Part shown: one piece after another, positions 1 to 12,800 of the stretch | How positions within the stretch are numbered: position 1 is the stretch's first letter | Layout of the letters: each line of letters opens with the position of its first letter | Assembly: GCF_003672135.1 (NCBI RefSeq) | Contig: NC_039510.1 | Span: 15,252,001-15,316,000, forward strand | Direction of reading: 5' to 3' | DNA: 64,000 nt | From: Ooceraea biroi | Lineage: Eukaryota; Arthropoda; Insecta; Hymenoptera; Formicidae | Notes under the pieces: model-generated | What the model was told of the DNA's origin: nothing | Databases searched by the model: none | The model's input: the letters and a program-made list of their open reading frames with translations, nothing else | Position numbers and translations under genes: made by a program

Positions 1-2927
1 CCAAAATTCAGTGATCTTCTTTGCAGTCTGGGCTGCTGTTAATGTAGGATTTTCCCTTGCAACTACAAACAGAAAAAAATTAATATTATAATCTCCGATA
101 TTTTATGCACATATAAACCGTCGTATAAGCATTATATATTATGTATTTTAGATTTGTATGTTGTCACATAAAAATAATTAAAGCGACGTATAGTTTTTAT
201 CATACACACCTTGCGATCTAACGTGTTTTAGAAAGTTAAGATCTTTACGGTCAACGTGTGGCTTATTTGATTCAGGTGTTCCATTAATTTTATCCTCCAA
301 GTTATTACTTGATGACTTCTCAATGGCAATATCAGATCTTATATCCGTCCCACCCTGTCACACGTATCAAGAATATAAGATATAATCTTCTGATAACATT
401 AAATTACAGAAATCAGTGGAAGCTCTAAAATCATGAAAAAATCTCACCTTAAGACCGGCAACGTGCCCTTTACTCCATGCCTCTAACGAAACTTGTTTCT
501 TTGCTTGGATCTCGTTTAAAGTATTCTCGTTTCCATTTGTTGAGGCATTTTCATCTCCAAATTCTTCTGTGAAGTCAAAATCCTCGCCGAGATCTACTAT
601 AGGTAATTGACTCAAGGTTTCACGCTCTTCTGCCCTGTAAATTATATTAGTTTGTAACTATCTGTAATTATTGAATAATAGCGAAAGATCTATTGATGAT
701 ATTAAAAATTTTGTTGTAACATATTAACAATATTACTGACATTTTAGCATTAAATGAAGTGGCAACAGGAAAGTCATCATTTGAATCAGAGTCACTTAAA
801 TTTGGTGGCTGCATATGGGTTGTTAGAGCCAGTGCATCTCTATGCTGTTGATCATAAATCGGATTATTATTCTCTTGTTTGTCTTGAGAAAACTCTCCAC
901 ATTTATTTGTGACATCATTATCGCGAGTAATTGTTTTTTCTTCGGCAGCATCTTTTTGAATCATTTTTCCTTCAGCGTGTATTTTTCGTTTTTTGCATAC
1001 AGGTTCTGTATCGGCGATATCTTCGTTCATATCGAGTGTAAAATCTTCGTAACAGGCAGATGTGTCGATAGATACGTTTCCAACCACACGTTCAGCCACA
1101 TTTGCAGATTTAAGCCCATAAAATTTTCTTATATTTTTATCTATATTATCAAAAATTTTATTCTAAAAATATAATTATACAATTTATATATTAAGAATAC
1201 ATATGGTACTTTGTATTTCTATAAAGTTTTAAGATTAACTGTTAAAAAAGCTCGTATAGAAAGTTGCATCATAACTATCATGGATAATTTAAATGCTTTA
1301 AACACAGATACCATTATTTAATATTAATTACAATTTTGATCTTACCTGATCTTTGAAAAGAATTGCATCCTTATTGGGTTCCAAGTTAACATCAATATCC
1401 ATTGGTTCCAAAATAATATATACAAGAAATATCATCTTTTTTCTACATGATTCTTGCTCAAAATATTCTAATATCAAACTATTTACTAACTATATAAAAT
1501 ATAAAAGAATTATTATTTTGTAGTTTTTTTAGTATTGTATATTTAAACTACTTATACTTAATTTACAATAATCATTATAAACTAAAATAATTAATATGCA
1601 AATAATTCCATATATTTCTTGAAAACAATTTTATATTTTAAATATTATATGGGATATGCAATTACGATAATGCATAATAGACACACAGAACATACCTTTT
1701 CAAGATCCTTATGTTTAATAGGTCTATTATTTACAAAAATATAATGCAAGTCTGGATGAGAAATTTCTGATAAATCCTTTATCTTCTTTGATGGTAACAT
1801 TAATTGCAAAGTGAACTAAGAAATTATCCCGATTTAATTTATGTAAGTTATAAATTACAACGGATATCTTTCTAAATTATTTTAGACATACCTCTGTATT
1901 ATCGGGCTCAACCCATTCCATGTGACAAATAATTTTTCTACCAAGTATATGACTCGCAGCTTCCTTAATATTATTTAAGCTTGGTTTTGTAAATATAACA
2001 TTGCTGTTCACTCGGAATTGTATTCTTACGTTTGGTTTGCAGATGCCAAAACTCTGAATTAATATCTCCAGTAATTTAATAGCTTGATTAGCTCTTTTCA
2101 TATTAGTAATCAATTGTCTCCTTACGGGCAGTTGCTTAAATAAATTCTTTACTTGCACAGTAGTCCCTAATAAATCAACGTCTCTTAAAATTGTATTAAA
2201 ATAGGAACGTTAATATCAGTACTGGTCATACAAAATCCAAGAATAAAGGAAATATTCTTACCAGTGCTTCTATGACAAGGTTCTTGCTTTACGATTTGTC
2301 CATCATTGTCCATTATATATGAACTCCCAGTAATATCATCTTTTGTTTTTGTTATAATAATAACTTCTGCTACTGCACATAGTGCGCTAAGTGCTTCTCC
2401 TCTGAATCCAAACGTTTGTAAGCAATCTATAGATAATAAAGGTATTGTATTCATTGTTTTGGTCATGCCATGCTACAGTGCAAGAGATAACTCTTTTAAT
2501 TAATGAAAGCTGTAAATGAGATATACAAATATATTACCTAAATCTTCAAAACTTAATATCTTAGATGTGTAAGAAGGTAATCCCATGTATGGTGCATCCT
2601 CTTTAGATATACCCCAACCATTGTCCTTTATTTCTATCAAGGATGTGCCATTATCAGTCTGAGAGGAAAAATAAGAGGGACAAATGATATTTCTTTTTTT
2701 AAAAATAAATTATGTGATATAAAAATCACATGACATATTGTATCATAATCACATACAATATAAATATAAAATCTCTATCATTTACATACAAGGTTAATTT
2801 CGATATTATCTGCACCAGCATCAAGTGAATTTTCAATCAATTCTTTAACCACGGTATTAACAGACGATATTATTTGCGTGGTAGTAATTAATTTCACTGT
2901 TTTTACATCTAAAGCTAAAATCGGCAT
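1..2927 (-). CDS. PMS1: PMS1, MutL-family mismatch repair protein (3' end outside window)
   Basis: MutL-family GHKL ATPase; in eukaryotes PMS1 pairs with MLH1 in nuclear DNA mismatch repair. Coding exons on the minus strand: 2790-2927, 2538-2658, 2262-2426, 1892-2166, 1696-1815, 1346-1489, 741-1162, 448-634, 210-354 and 1-62, giving 593 codons in phase up to the window edge. The start (MPILALD...) was chosen because the conserved ATPase core begins at once. Motif I ELIENSLDAGAD lies at residues 29-40 (E29, N33, D36), DNGWGI at 58-63 and GFRGEALSAL at 93-102. Residues 150-300 fit the MutL transducer domain. Residues 320-590 are a low-complexity acidic linker that aligns with nothing I recognise. 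The C-terminal part, including any HMG or MLH1-dimerisation region, is not visible. PMS1 is preferred over PMS2 because of the N-terminal sequence, but this is a judgement by eye. Confidence 0.88.
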
Positions 2928-3801
2928 TTTCAAATTTTGCTGTTGACACAATATTCTTGTCACACGATATCAAACCTAAGGAAATACTCAGAATTGTAAT
3001 ATTATTTTTATAATTATTTATGTACACGTGTATGTAATTAGTCATTAATGTCATTACATTCACTGCATTATAACACTAAAAAATATTACGACTGGATTCA
3101 AATGATATAACCTGGAAGAAATCAAAAATACCGCAAATAGCATACGTAGCATGTGTCACAGGCCTCATGGCTCCTTCACACAGGACGCGACAAGCATTGT
3201 GGCGGAATGTCTGTCATTGGTTGGATTCTGCAAATTCCACATTGCGCATATTCCGCACCATGGGACCGCGCCATCATAGATAGTGACCATACTAGTGATA
3301 AACGAACGCCATTTTCAATCCACGATGTCCATACTCTTACTTGAGGTTCTCTAGTTTTATCTAGTTATTTTGTTATTTTTTTTTTTTTTATTTCTTTGCG
3401 CATGAATTTCTGGAGCCATCGAAAGGAACCAATAAATTCAAATGAACATATGTAGCACGAAACTGTGCGAAGTAGTGTGGGATGTAACCTTAATCCGTCA
3501 TCACTGCATTTTTCGTACTGACAGCATAGACATCAATGTTTATAAGAAATAATAGTACATTAGTTGAGTGAGAAGTGATGTACAAAATGATTAATTGAGC
3601 GTGGGCATTTCAGTTCAAAATACTGTAAATATAATTAGAAAATTAGAAAATTATATTATCACCCTATTTATAATAAACTCGAAAGTGTAATACTATATTG
3701 TAAACTTACAGCAGAGTAATAGCTTCAGTAATTGTACAAATTAGGATAAGAAAGAGATGATAGTGTACGTTAGATTTTGACGTTTTAACATTGGGATCGA
3801 A
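2928..3801. promoter_or_regulatory. Divergent intergenic region between PMS1 and TTI1
   Basis: The two start codons face away from each other, 874 bases apart. GC rises around 3150-3330, where a CCAAT-type motif (ATTGGTTGG, about 3216-3224) lies, so a shared promoter is likely. A 63-codon open frame at 3153-3344 has no recognisable protein character. Transcription start sites were not located. Confidence 0.45.
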
Positions 3802-6800
3802 ATGGCAATGTCACAGTTTCTGGAGTTAAAATTCATCTGCAGTAATCTGATGAACAATCCAAGTAAAGATCAGGTACATAAACTTGTGGGAATAACAAAT
3901 AACATTCCAGATGAAATCGTACAAAAGTTGTCAAATAATTGGTTATTTCCTATTATCCATCTTCTGCGAAGCAAGGATGTGAGGTAATGCATAACAATAT
4001 CTTTTATCATAATTTATATTATATATAAGAAAAAATGTAATTGTGCATATACAATTACATATACATATCTATTTTTTATTGCGTATATCATATACAGTAT
4101 AGATATTAAAGAAGAGTTGGTGAAAGCTTTGAGAGTTGTATTAAAAAAAATTAGAATTAACAACTTAAAGCTTTTTCATGAGATCTATGGAACTCTCTTG
4201 ATCCAGATTTTTGACAAGCAACAACCAAATCGTGGTACGTAAACTGAATTATATCAAACGGTATTTCACATAACATAATCACTTGCTTAAATTTTACAGT
4301 AATTATGTTTCATGAGGAACTTAAGGAAGCAGTAACTCTGTGTATTAAAGACATGATTCACCAATGCTTTTCCGATGTCCTGGAGTTGCTTTATACCAAA
4401 GAAAATATACACAAATTAGGTGAAGGAATATTATTATGCCTAATAATTGCAAGAACTGAAAAGTCATCTGTCGTAAGGTATAGATGCGTACATTTTAAAT
4501 TTATATTGAGAATTATATTGTATTCATTAACTTTAATGTGTGTCTTAATGTGCATGTATTTATATTGATTTACATTAACTGCTAGATTAGCAGCGATAGA
4601 TGCAACAATGGCTCTGTGCCATATAGACGATGAAATAGATGAATCTGATATCGTGATGCAAAATCAGGTAGCTGATATCATTATGGCATTTTTACCTGGT
4701 GTCGTTGGTGGATTACAGGAAATTGCAATGCAAAGTGAGGTCCAGAATCATCGAGTTACAATGGTAATACGTAATTTTTGTACATCCCAACAATCTCTTT
4801 CAAATATTCTTGTAAAAACATATTAAAACACAATTAATTATTTTTTCCAGATGGCTATTCGAGCATGGGGAAGAATCATATCTCTCATAATGCACGATAA
4901 AGAGGAAGAGGACACTGCGTTATCCATAGAAGCAGTTATGAAAAAGAGTTGCAGCATATCCACTGGCACAGCACAGCCTGTTACATGTAAGACGAAGTGC
5001 GACATAAAACATAATCTGGAAGGAGCTACTAGATGTAAGGAATGGTTCGAAGCTGCAGCTATTAGACTTGGCGATTGTATACAACTCTTAGACAAAATCA
5101 GAAGCCACTCCCATCACAAAATCAGAGAGGAACTGGTCGAAAGCATCAATCTTATACTTCAAAATTGTCCCAGGTAATATATCTTATTTTCTTACATTTT
5201 TGCAATGTAATAAATAAATAAATATCTCATACAGAAATATGAGACCGAACGTCATGGCGTTAATGGATTATCTAATATGCTTGTCGGAGGACGAGTGTAC
5301 AGAAGTTGCTGAGAGAGCACACAATGTGCTGCGTACTATAAGTGAAAACTATATGGAGAATTATAATATGAGATCTCTGATTGACTCGTTGGAGGATAAA
5401 TTTTATGATTTACTTACAAAATTTCCCACAATCGTTAGACGGTCAGGTAAAATCTTTTTTTCTAATTATTAAGAGACTATAATTATCGAGAGTACAAAAA
5501 TATGAAAATCGGCAATTTTACATATATTTTTTAAATATTTTTCAGACGACAACGAGCAGTTAGCATTCTTAAATCAGTTTACTGGTTATTTAAGGCTGCT
5601 TGGAAACCGACGGTTGCCGCATATTATGAGATCGCAGGCTCACATACAAAGGCTGCTGTTAGCGCTTGTACATATTATGTTGATAGATTGCAGCGACGTG
5701 TCTGTTTTGCAGACGGTAAATGTAAAAGATTTAGACGATCCCGCGTATTTCTACGGATCAAACTCGTGGAGGCAGTTCAAGTTTATTAAGGATAACTCGT
5801 GTAAAGAAAAACTTGTTGTAATATGCAAACTGCTTGGAGAACTTGGGGACGTTGGAATATTAGTCGATACTATTTTTGAACTTATGTCAGATATGCGGCA
5901 ATACAGAAAAGAACTGAGTTTGCTGCTTAACTGGATTTTAGGTGATACAGACAGACGATGCTTTTGTTTGATAATAAAATAAACCATTTGCCAAAATTGA
6001 TTTTGTATAAACACAATTATGGTTTTCATTGTTTCAGCCTCCGTTCGAAATCCGTCAGTTTCACATTTATACAAGAATATTGTGGACTTCTATACAACAG
6101 AGGAGCTATGGTATTTGCCCATAGAAGTGACTGAAGATACTTCCTTGGTACAAGCACAGAGTAATGTAGTACAATGTTGCCTCTTAACAGAAGGATTAGC
6201 ACATATAGCAGAAAATTTACAACACGATTACGACAGATATCTCCTGAAAACTTTGTACCTGATCATTGAAAGGGCCGGTACGTGTCATCGATTATAAAAT
6301 ATAGAATCTGAGTTCTTTGTGAACAAATGAAAAGTATAAGTAATTTTCTAGGTAGTGGAAACGCTTTAATCAGCTACATTGGAATGCGTACTCTCGAACG
6401 TATCGCGGAGGTGCAGCAGCATAAAACAATTGGCGATCTGCTACGAGCGAATGTAGATTACTTTTCTTATCACGTGATAATAAAATTACGCAAGCTGGAC
6501 CGTAATCCTGGCGTACTCGATGTTGTCGAAGTTGTTATGAAATATAGCAAGTTAGAATTTTTGCCACATTTAAAGGGAATTGTGGAAGATGTACTTAGGC
6601 AATTGAGTACTTCTCATTATAAAAAGAACACATATTCATTCCTAAAGGTCTTTTATAAATTTATTGTGTGTATAAAGATGTTAATCGAATCGCAAGATAC
6701 GGAAGTAGCAAAGAAAGAAGATACGCGAGCGAACAGCAGTCCCTCGGAAACGATTATTCTTTCTTTATTAGAATATTACAACGCGAAAAAAATTAATGAA

Positions 6801-8146
6801 AAAATTGAGGCCGAAGAAATAAATATTGAAGGAATAGAATCGGATGCAGATGCATCGAACATTGATCCATTGGAAGAAACAAATGAGGATTGTCCCGATT
6901 CCAATGTAGAAGGTAATAAAAGCCAGTAAATCATTATTTCTACAAATCACAAATGTACGTATTGCATGTAATTTTATTGTAGACAAGAAAGACGAAAACT
7001 TGCCAGCCCATATAAAAATAATCATCACAGTTATGATACGCTGCTTAAACTTTCTGCCTTCCAAGAATGTACAGGAATCTTTAATGGCGATGCAAACACT
7101 GCAAGAAGGTTTACCAATATTAATCAAGTGGGAAAATGAATTATTGCCTATCGTGCATAAAGTATGGCATCCACTGATGGATAGATTTGAAGATGAAAAT
7201 GTTCTTGTAATTAATCGTGCATGGCAACTGTTGCACGTACTCGCCGACATATCGAATGACTTTATCAAAAGCAGAACTCTACGGTAAGATTTGTATTTCT
7301 TATATTTAATGCGGTAATATTTAAATAACAATAACGTCGAGTGGCGTAATAAATATCGTAATTAATTTTTTTAGTCAAGTACTGCCATCGATATTTAAAT
7401 TCCTGGCTGAATCTTCTAAGGAAAGTATCCATAAAGGTGCTACGAACATCTACAAATTTACGCAAATTTATAAGTTGCAATACGAGTTGTTGTCCACCTT
7501 GGGGGTAATTGCACAGTTATTGAAACTCCGGGAGCAAGAATTATGGCAAATACTGACTAACACGCAAATGTATCTTAGCGCGCGTCAAAACACTGCATTG
7601 CAAGTAAGTAAGGCCTGATTCCACCAACATCGTTTAATTTTAACCGTAGTTTAATTCACTCTTTGTCTCTTTCTAAGCGGGCAATTAGAAAGAGATGAAA
7701 AGTGAGTTAAACTACGGTTAAAGTTAAGCGACGTTGGCGGAACCGGGCATAAGAAGTATACGTGTGCAAATATTTGAATATGCATTTTTGAGGACTTATT
7801 ATTTTGTTAATGTAGGCGTGCTGTGTAAAATTGTATAAGGATATTGCTGATTATAATGGAGATATCGCGTGGGTGAAATGTCTTAGTATCTGGAATTCAA
7901 AAATTAAACGAATAGCGACAGATGCAACGTTTGATATGAAGGATTTGGTATGTCTCAAGTTAATTGTCAAATGCAATGCTGTTATGTACTGTTTCTATTC
8001 CTATTAAAATTTAATACTATATGGTACTATATTAAATTTGTGTTATTCTACAGGATACAGATATTATTTTATCAAAGGAGTATTATAAGAATGTGAATGA
8101 AGTCATTCAGTATATTCAGGAAAAGAATAGCCAATATGTTAAATAA
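3802..8146 (+). CDS. TTI1: TTI1, TELO2-interacting protein 1 homologue
   Basis: HEAT-repeat scaffold of the Tel2-Tti1-Tti2 co-chaperone complex, which stabilises PIKK kinases (ATM, ATR, mTOR, SMG1). Exons: 3802-3983, 4098-4234, 4300-4477, 4586-4763, 4851-5173, 5235-5446, 5546-5941, 6038-6277, 6352-6912, 6983-7283, 7375-7603, 7816-7947 and 8054-8146. The chain is 3162 nt (1053 aa), close to the usual ~1090 aa of animal TTI1. The whole protein is amphipathic helical repeats. An acidic, low-complexity insert (about residues 760-800) sits between the central and C-terminal HEAT blocks. The assignment rests on overall length, helical-repeat pattern and family feel at both ends, not on a catalytic motif. 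It is head-to-head with PMS1 and convergent with EMC1. AATAAA occurs at 8331-8336. Intron 11 carries a small inverted-repeat element right after the splice donor (separate entry). Confidence 0.82.
7612..7749. mobile_element. MITE-like inverted-repeat element in TTI1 intron 11
   Basis: A 138-bp sequence whose two halves are imperfect reverse complements. The left half starts GGCCTGATTCCACCAAC and the right half, read in reverse, starts TGCCCGGTTCCGCCAAC. Both continue into the shared core TTTAACCGTAGTTTAA. A TAA trinucleotide flanks each side (7609-7611 and 7750-7752), which fits a 3-bp target duplication as in PIF/Harbinger-type elements. There is no coding capacity. The superfamily call is inference; the palindrome is direct observation. 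Confidence 0.72.
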
Positions 8147-9837
8147 AAAACCTATAAACCTATAAATGGAGCATCCTTGTTCTGTGTATCTAAATCGTGT
8201 GTTCTGAATCATCTAAAGCTTTTTAGAGACTTAAAAAATTAATCGTATATAAAAACATATACTTTGTTCAAATTTATATACGTTTAAAATTGTTCTCATA
8301 TGAATTTATAAGTACATTAAAGAAAAAAGTAATAAAATTCTGTGACGGAATTTTTATTCATATGTAATTCTCTAACATGCTTATAATTATTATCCACATT
8401 GTACAATTAACTTACGTATATAATAATCATACTTCTTTTTACTATCTACACACAAAGCGATTGATTACACTTTATAAAATAAAACTTATTCTCGTGATAA
8501 AAATTATTCAGTTTTGAACGATAGATATATTTACATTACTATTCCTCCTGTTTCATATTAATTTTAATGTTTATATGAAACAATGAATATTGCATTCTTA
8601 GTACATCGCAATATATCAAATTTTACATTTATTTCAATATTCTATGAGTAGGATCACTTTTATTTGATTCTGAGTGGATCTGGAAGCGAATGTATTAAGA
8701 TTAATTAAATTACATGACTTTCAACGTAATTTAATGTCTTTGCCACATTTATATAGTTTGGCAGTCGGAGAGCCACAGTTTCAAATACGAAAAATGCATA
8801 TAAATGGAAATAATTCAGATTTCCTTTCTCTATAATGTTTTCTTAGTAGAGTCATTTAATTTTTCAAGTTGTACAAATAATTCTAGTTCGTTTTACTAAA
8901 TAGTAAAAAACTGAATTTTGTAACAAATTAAGAGGAAACAGGATGAAAATTTAAAGTCTATGTGACTACGGTTCTTCACGTTTACAGTTTTTAACAAGAC
9001 ACTTCTTGTAAACATTATAAATAATGGAAATTAAACTGTTGCAGAATTGAATACGTAATAATATCTTACAAGAAACTTGAAATATACATGTGTATATAAA
9101 GTGCATACATCTTACATATTACATTATAAAGAATTCTAAATTACAGGTACAAAGAAAGATGTAAAATATTATTATTCCACGATAACCAAAGATTCCATTT
9201 CACAATTGCAAACTGAACTTATAAACACAATATTTATTTCTCTAAATTAGGTTTTCATTATTCAATACAACACAATCACACATTTTCCTTTTGCATAGTA
9301 AGCAAACATCTATACTCGGCGCTCTTCAGTATCATATACTGAATATTTTATCAATATTTTAATACCTTCGCTGTAAATTATATTATTGAGTTTTATAAAT
9401 TGCTGATTCCTGCTTCGGTTTAAATTGAAAATGCACAGGTATCAAAAAAAACGTCGTGCCTTTTACAGAAATTGCTATGCAATAAAGAAGCAATTACATT
9501 TTGAGCACGTCATCAGTTACTTTAACGTAGTTTAATGATCGATGATCATGGTCCACTCTCGTCATTTATTAATTAGCGCACTTTGAAAGATTCTATCCGT
9601 CGCGCGTGTGCGTTCTGTACCACTAAGAAGATAAAATATGTACTTTATGTATACTTTTAGTTAGGATTTAAGACTAAGAGATTTTTTTAGGTAAGATAAC
9701 ACGGTAGCGTTCTCACTTTGTGTGTTTTAAAATTAGCTATTTATAAAACAGTATATTTTACAAGTTATTTTTAGCAAAAATTGTTGCCTATTATGATCGA
9801 AGTCATAAATATTGCACAATTTTAGAAGAGCGAGGCA
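8147..9837. other. AT-rich convergent 3' region between TTI1 and EMC1
   Basis: About 1.7 kb with no open frame of coding character. It presumably holds the two 3' untranslated regions: TTI1 from the left, with AATAAA at 8331, and EMC1 from the right. No repeat or RNA gene was recognised. Confidence 0.5.
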
Positions 9838-12800
9838 TCATTTCCACGCTTGTTTTTGAGCTTTCTGTGATGCTAATTTTTTGGTGACGTACGATGAGAT
9901 CAACAGCGCCGCAAGCACTATCACAATAAGGTAATAATCAAAATCTTCTTTTAATACATCAAACGTTTTGGATGGTGCCACTCTCGTGTAAAACAGATCT
10001 GTAAGCGTAAAAATTATTTTATAAATTTATATAAAGAACAATTTACAAGATTAAGAATATTTCAGAGGGAATAGTAGATAAAATATCAATAAATACTTAC
10101 CAAGACCATATACGAAGACTAAACAAGTACTTTCAAGGCCACTGGGACTAGTATGAATACCCATAACCCTAGCAACGCTTTGATTATAATTAATAATAGC
10201 ATCCATATGGATTGGAATTTCGGGCATGTATGGTATCACTCCTTCCTCTCGCATTTCATGATTAACAGGCCTTCGTGGATCCACCATCATCCACGGCAAC
10301 TCTAGTATTCCACCATTAGCTAAAGCGACTAAACAGACGAATTTATAAAATTTATTAAATATAATTAGACGTATAATAATACAATTTTTTCCTAAGTAAC
10401 AAGCTGTAACCTCACGTACCGATTATATGTTTACTAGTGATGCCCTTTTCAGTGATTGTTTCTTGCATATATTCAATAGATGCCGGGAAAATGAAGGCTT
10501 GTCTCTCTACAATTGGCAATTTCGTTGTCGCTAAGGAGGAGAACACTGAAATACCCAATATTACGTATTATTCAATTAATGAACATACCATTATGTATAT
10601 GTACACCGATGGAAAGTTGACTTTTACCTGTGGTATTACTCTGTATCTTCCCTTCGTAGAGCTCTAACGTAGCAATCTCCGTTCTACGTCCTTTCTCGTT
10701 GAAATAACTGTACACCAACCAATTTTCCGAATGTACAATGTGAATTGGACCGTGTACCCTTTTGTGCGTGATCGAGAAAATCATAGCTCCGGATACTACG
10801 TCCAGTAGATACAAATTAAGCGTATCTGCGCGATAATACAAGGAATATTAGAAATATGTTTTATGATCGATACCGAACGAATCGCGATCGCTGACAGAGA
10901 CACACTTACTTTTATGGGCATGTCCAATACCTTCGGTCACTACTGCCACCAAATTAGGATTGATGTACTTGTACAGCACCGATCTATCGCTCAGGACTCT
11001 CCCCTGAGAATGCACGCGTTCTATCGGATTCTTCGCTACGACTTGCGTTATTTTCTGGTTTCTTGGCGAGAGTAACAACTCCCATACTTTGTGGGCGATC
11101 AGTTCCTGTAACGAGTCATCGAAATAATAATCGATATCCGCCAATGCAGAAATGCGCTAGATGTACACTTGCGTGCACGTGCACAAACCTGTGTCGTGCT
11201 GTACGAAAGAGAGAAGCCGGACAATATTCCTGTCGTTTGATCCGCAGTAAAAAGATATGTACTTTTCCCGAGCGAAGCTGCGACTGCGGTGGCGCTGTCG
11301 GGAAAAACGTGCACCTTATCCCGTGCGTCAAGAATGAGAATACCGCGTAGGAAATCGTCAGTCGCTACGTGGAGTAGCATAGACTGCTTTATCCTGTACC
11401 CAAGCTTTATCAGTCCGTCCAACGGCTGTCCAGTAATCGGATTAAAAGTATATACGACACCTTCTCCACTTTCCTGTTGTAATACAAACGAGACGTGAGA
11501 CAAACGCGCAAATATTATACGCAGCGTTAAGTGCGATACATAAATGCGTACGTACCTTGTCTTCTGCTAACAATGCACACTGCGGTGGGTGCGGAAAATG
11601 CCTGCTACCTCTTTGTACGTACAAGATCATTGTGTTAGATAGTTTCGTGAAACCGCGAATGTTAGGTAGTCTGAGCTGCCAAATAATTTCACCTTTCCTG
11701 GTTTCTATGCCGTACAACTATAAAGAGAAAAATGCATTTGTAATGCAAAGTACTTTTGGCACATACAAGGATTCATACCTTTCCAGCGGATGTAACGACT
11801 ACGATCATCTTGTGCAAACCAAATTTATCTCGGACTAGATCGATACGTTGATTGAATTGTTGAGGCACTAAGTCTAGTATCGTTTGAAAGAACGTTCGGA
11901 CTTGATTGATCTGCGACGTGATCCTCCGAAGAAACATGCTCAGCACATCCCCTGTTTAAAATAAAAAAGTTAGAAAATACGTGTCTTTGAATAATTGTTT
12001 CATCGAAATAGGTTGGACGGCGTAGCTTGGACGATTTAGCTAACGGGAGGAAGAATTAGACAATGTCAGAATAGCAACTAGCATATACTACGATCACTAA
12101 GCAGTTATGTATACTGCGTTATGAAACTTTTGTAGCAAAGTCTGACTTTATGTATATGATAATCTCTCAAAAGTCGTAAGAAAACTTTACATGCATTTTA
12201 CACAGCTGGTTGTTATACAAAAACGAAATTATCATGTTGTTGTGTTGTTTATCTCAACACTACTTCATTACAATTTAATTTAAAAATGACAAAAATGCAA
12301 AAATATAGGCATTTTATTACATGTAATATATCATGCATAGATAGTAATTTTAATATTTTTAATTATATGTATATATGTTAAATAAATCACATCCACATAT
12401 GTATGTCCTACATTTCTTGCTATCTTTAGGAGCCTGTACATAATAAAGTTGCATCATGCAAATTGGTAAGTAGCAATAAAACAAAGTACTGCATTAAAAC
12501 CAGCTTTCCTGCTCCACTACTTACATGAACTGTCTACATCAATACCTGCCAGCAGCCATTCACAAAAGAGAGTTAATTAATATAACTTAACAGGGGTAGA
12601 TTGTTATTAAAGATTGAATTGTGCTAGTAAACAGTATCATTTTTCAAGAGTTATTAATTAAAACAGCAAGCTTCTGAATGTTCTCGAAATAATATTGTAT
12701 GTAACTTAATATGTAAAAAAATTAAGTATTGCAATAATGTTTCCAAAGCAAGAATAAGAGTACACCTCACATACATTTCAATAAAGTTCTTATTTAACAA

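Noticed and set aside
6768..7331. 187-codon minus-strand frame antisense to TTI1
   Set aside because: Crosses two TTI1 exons and an intron on the opposite strand and has no protein character.
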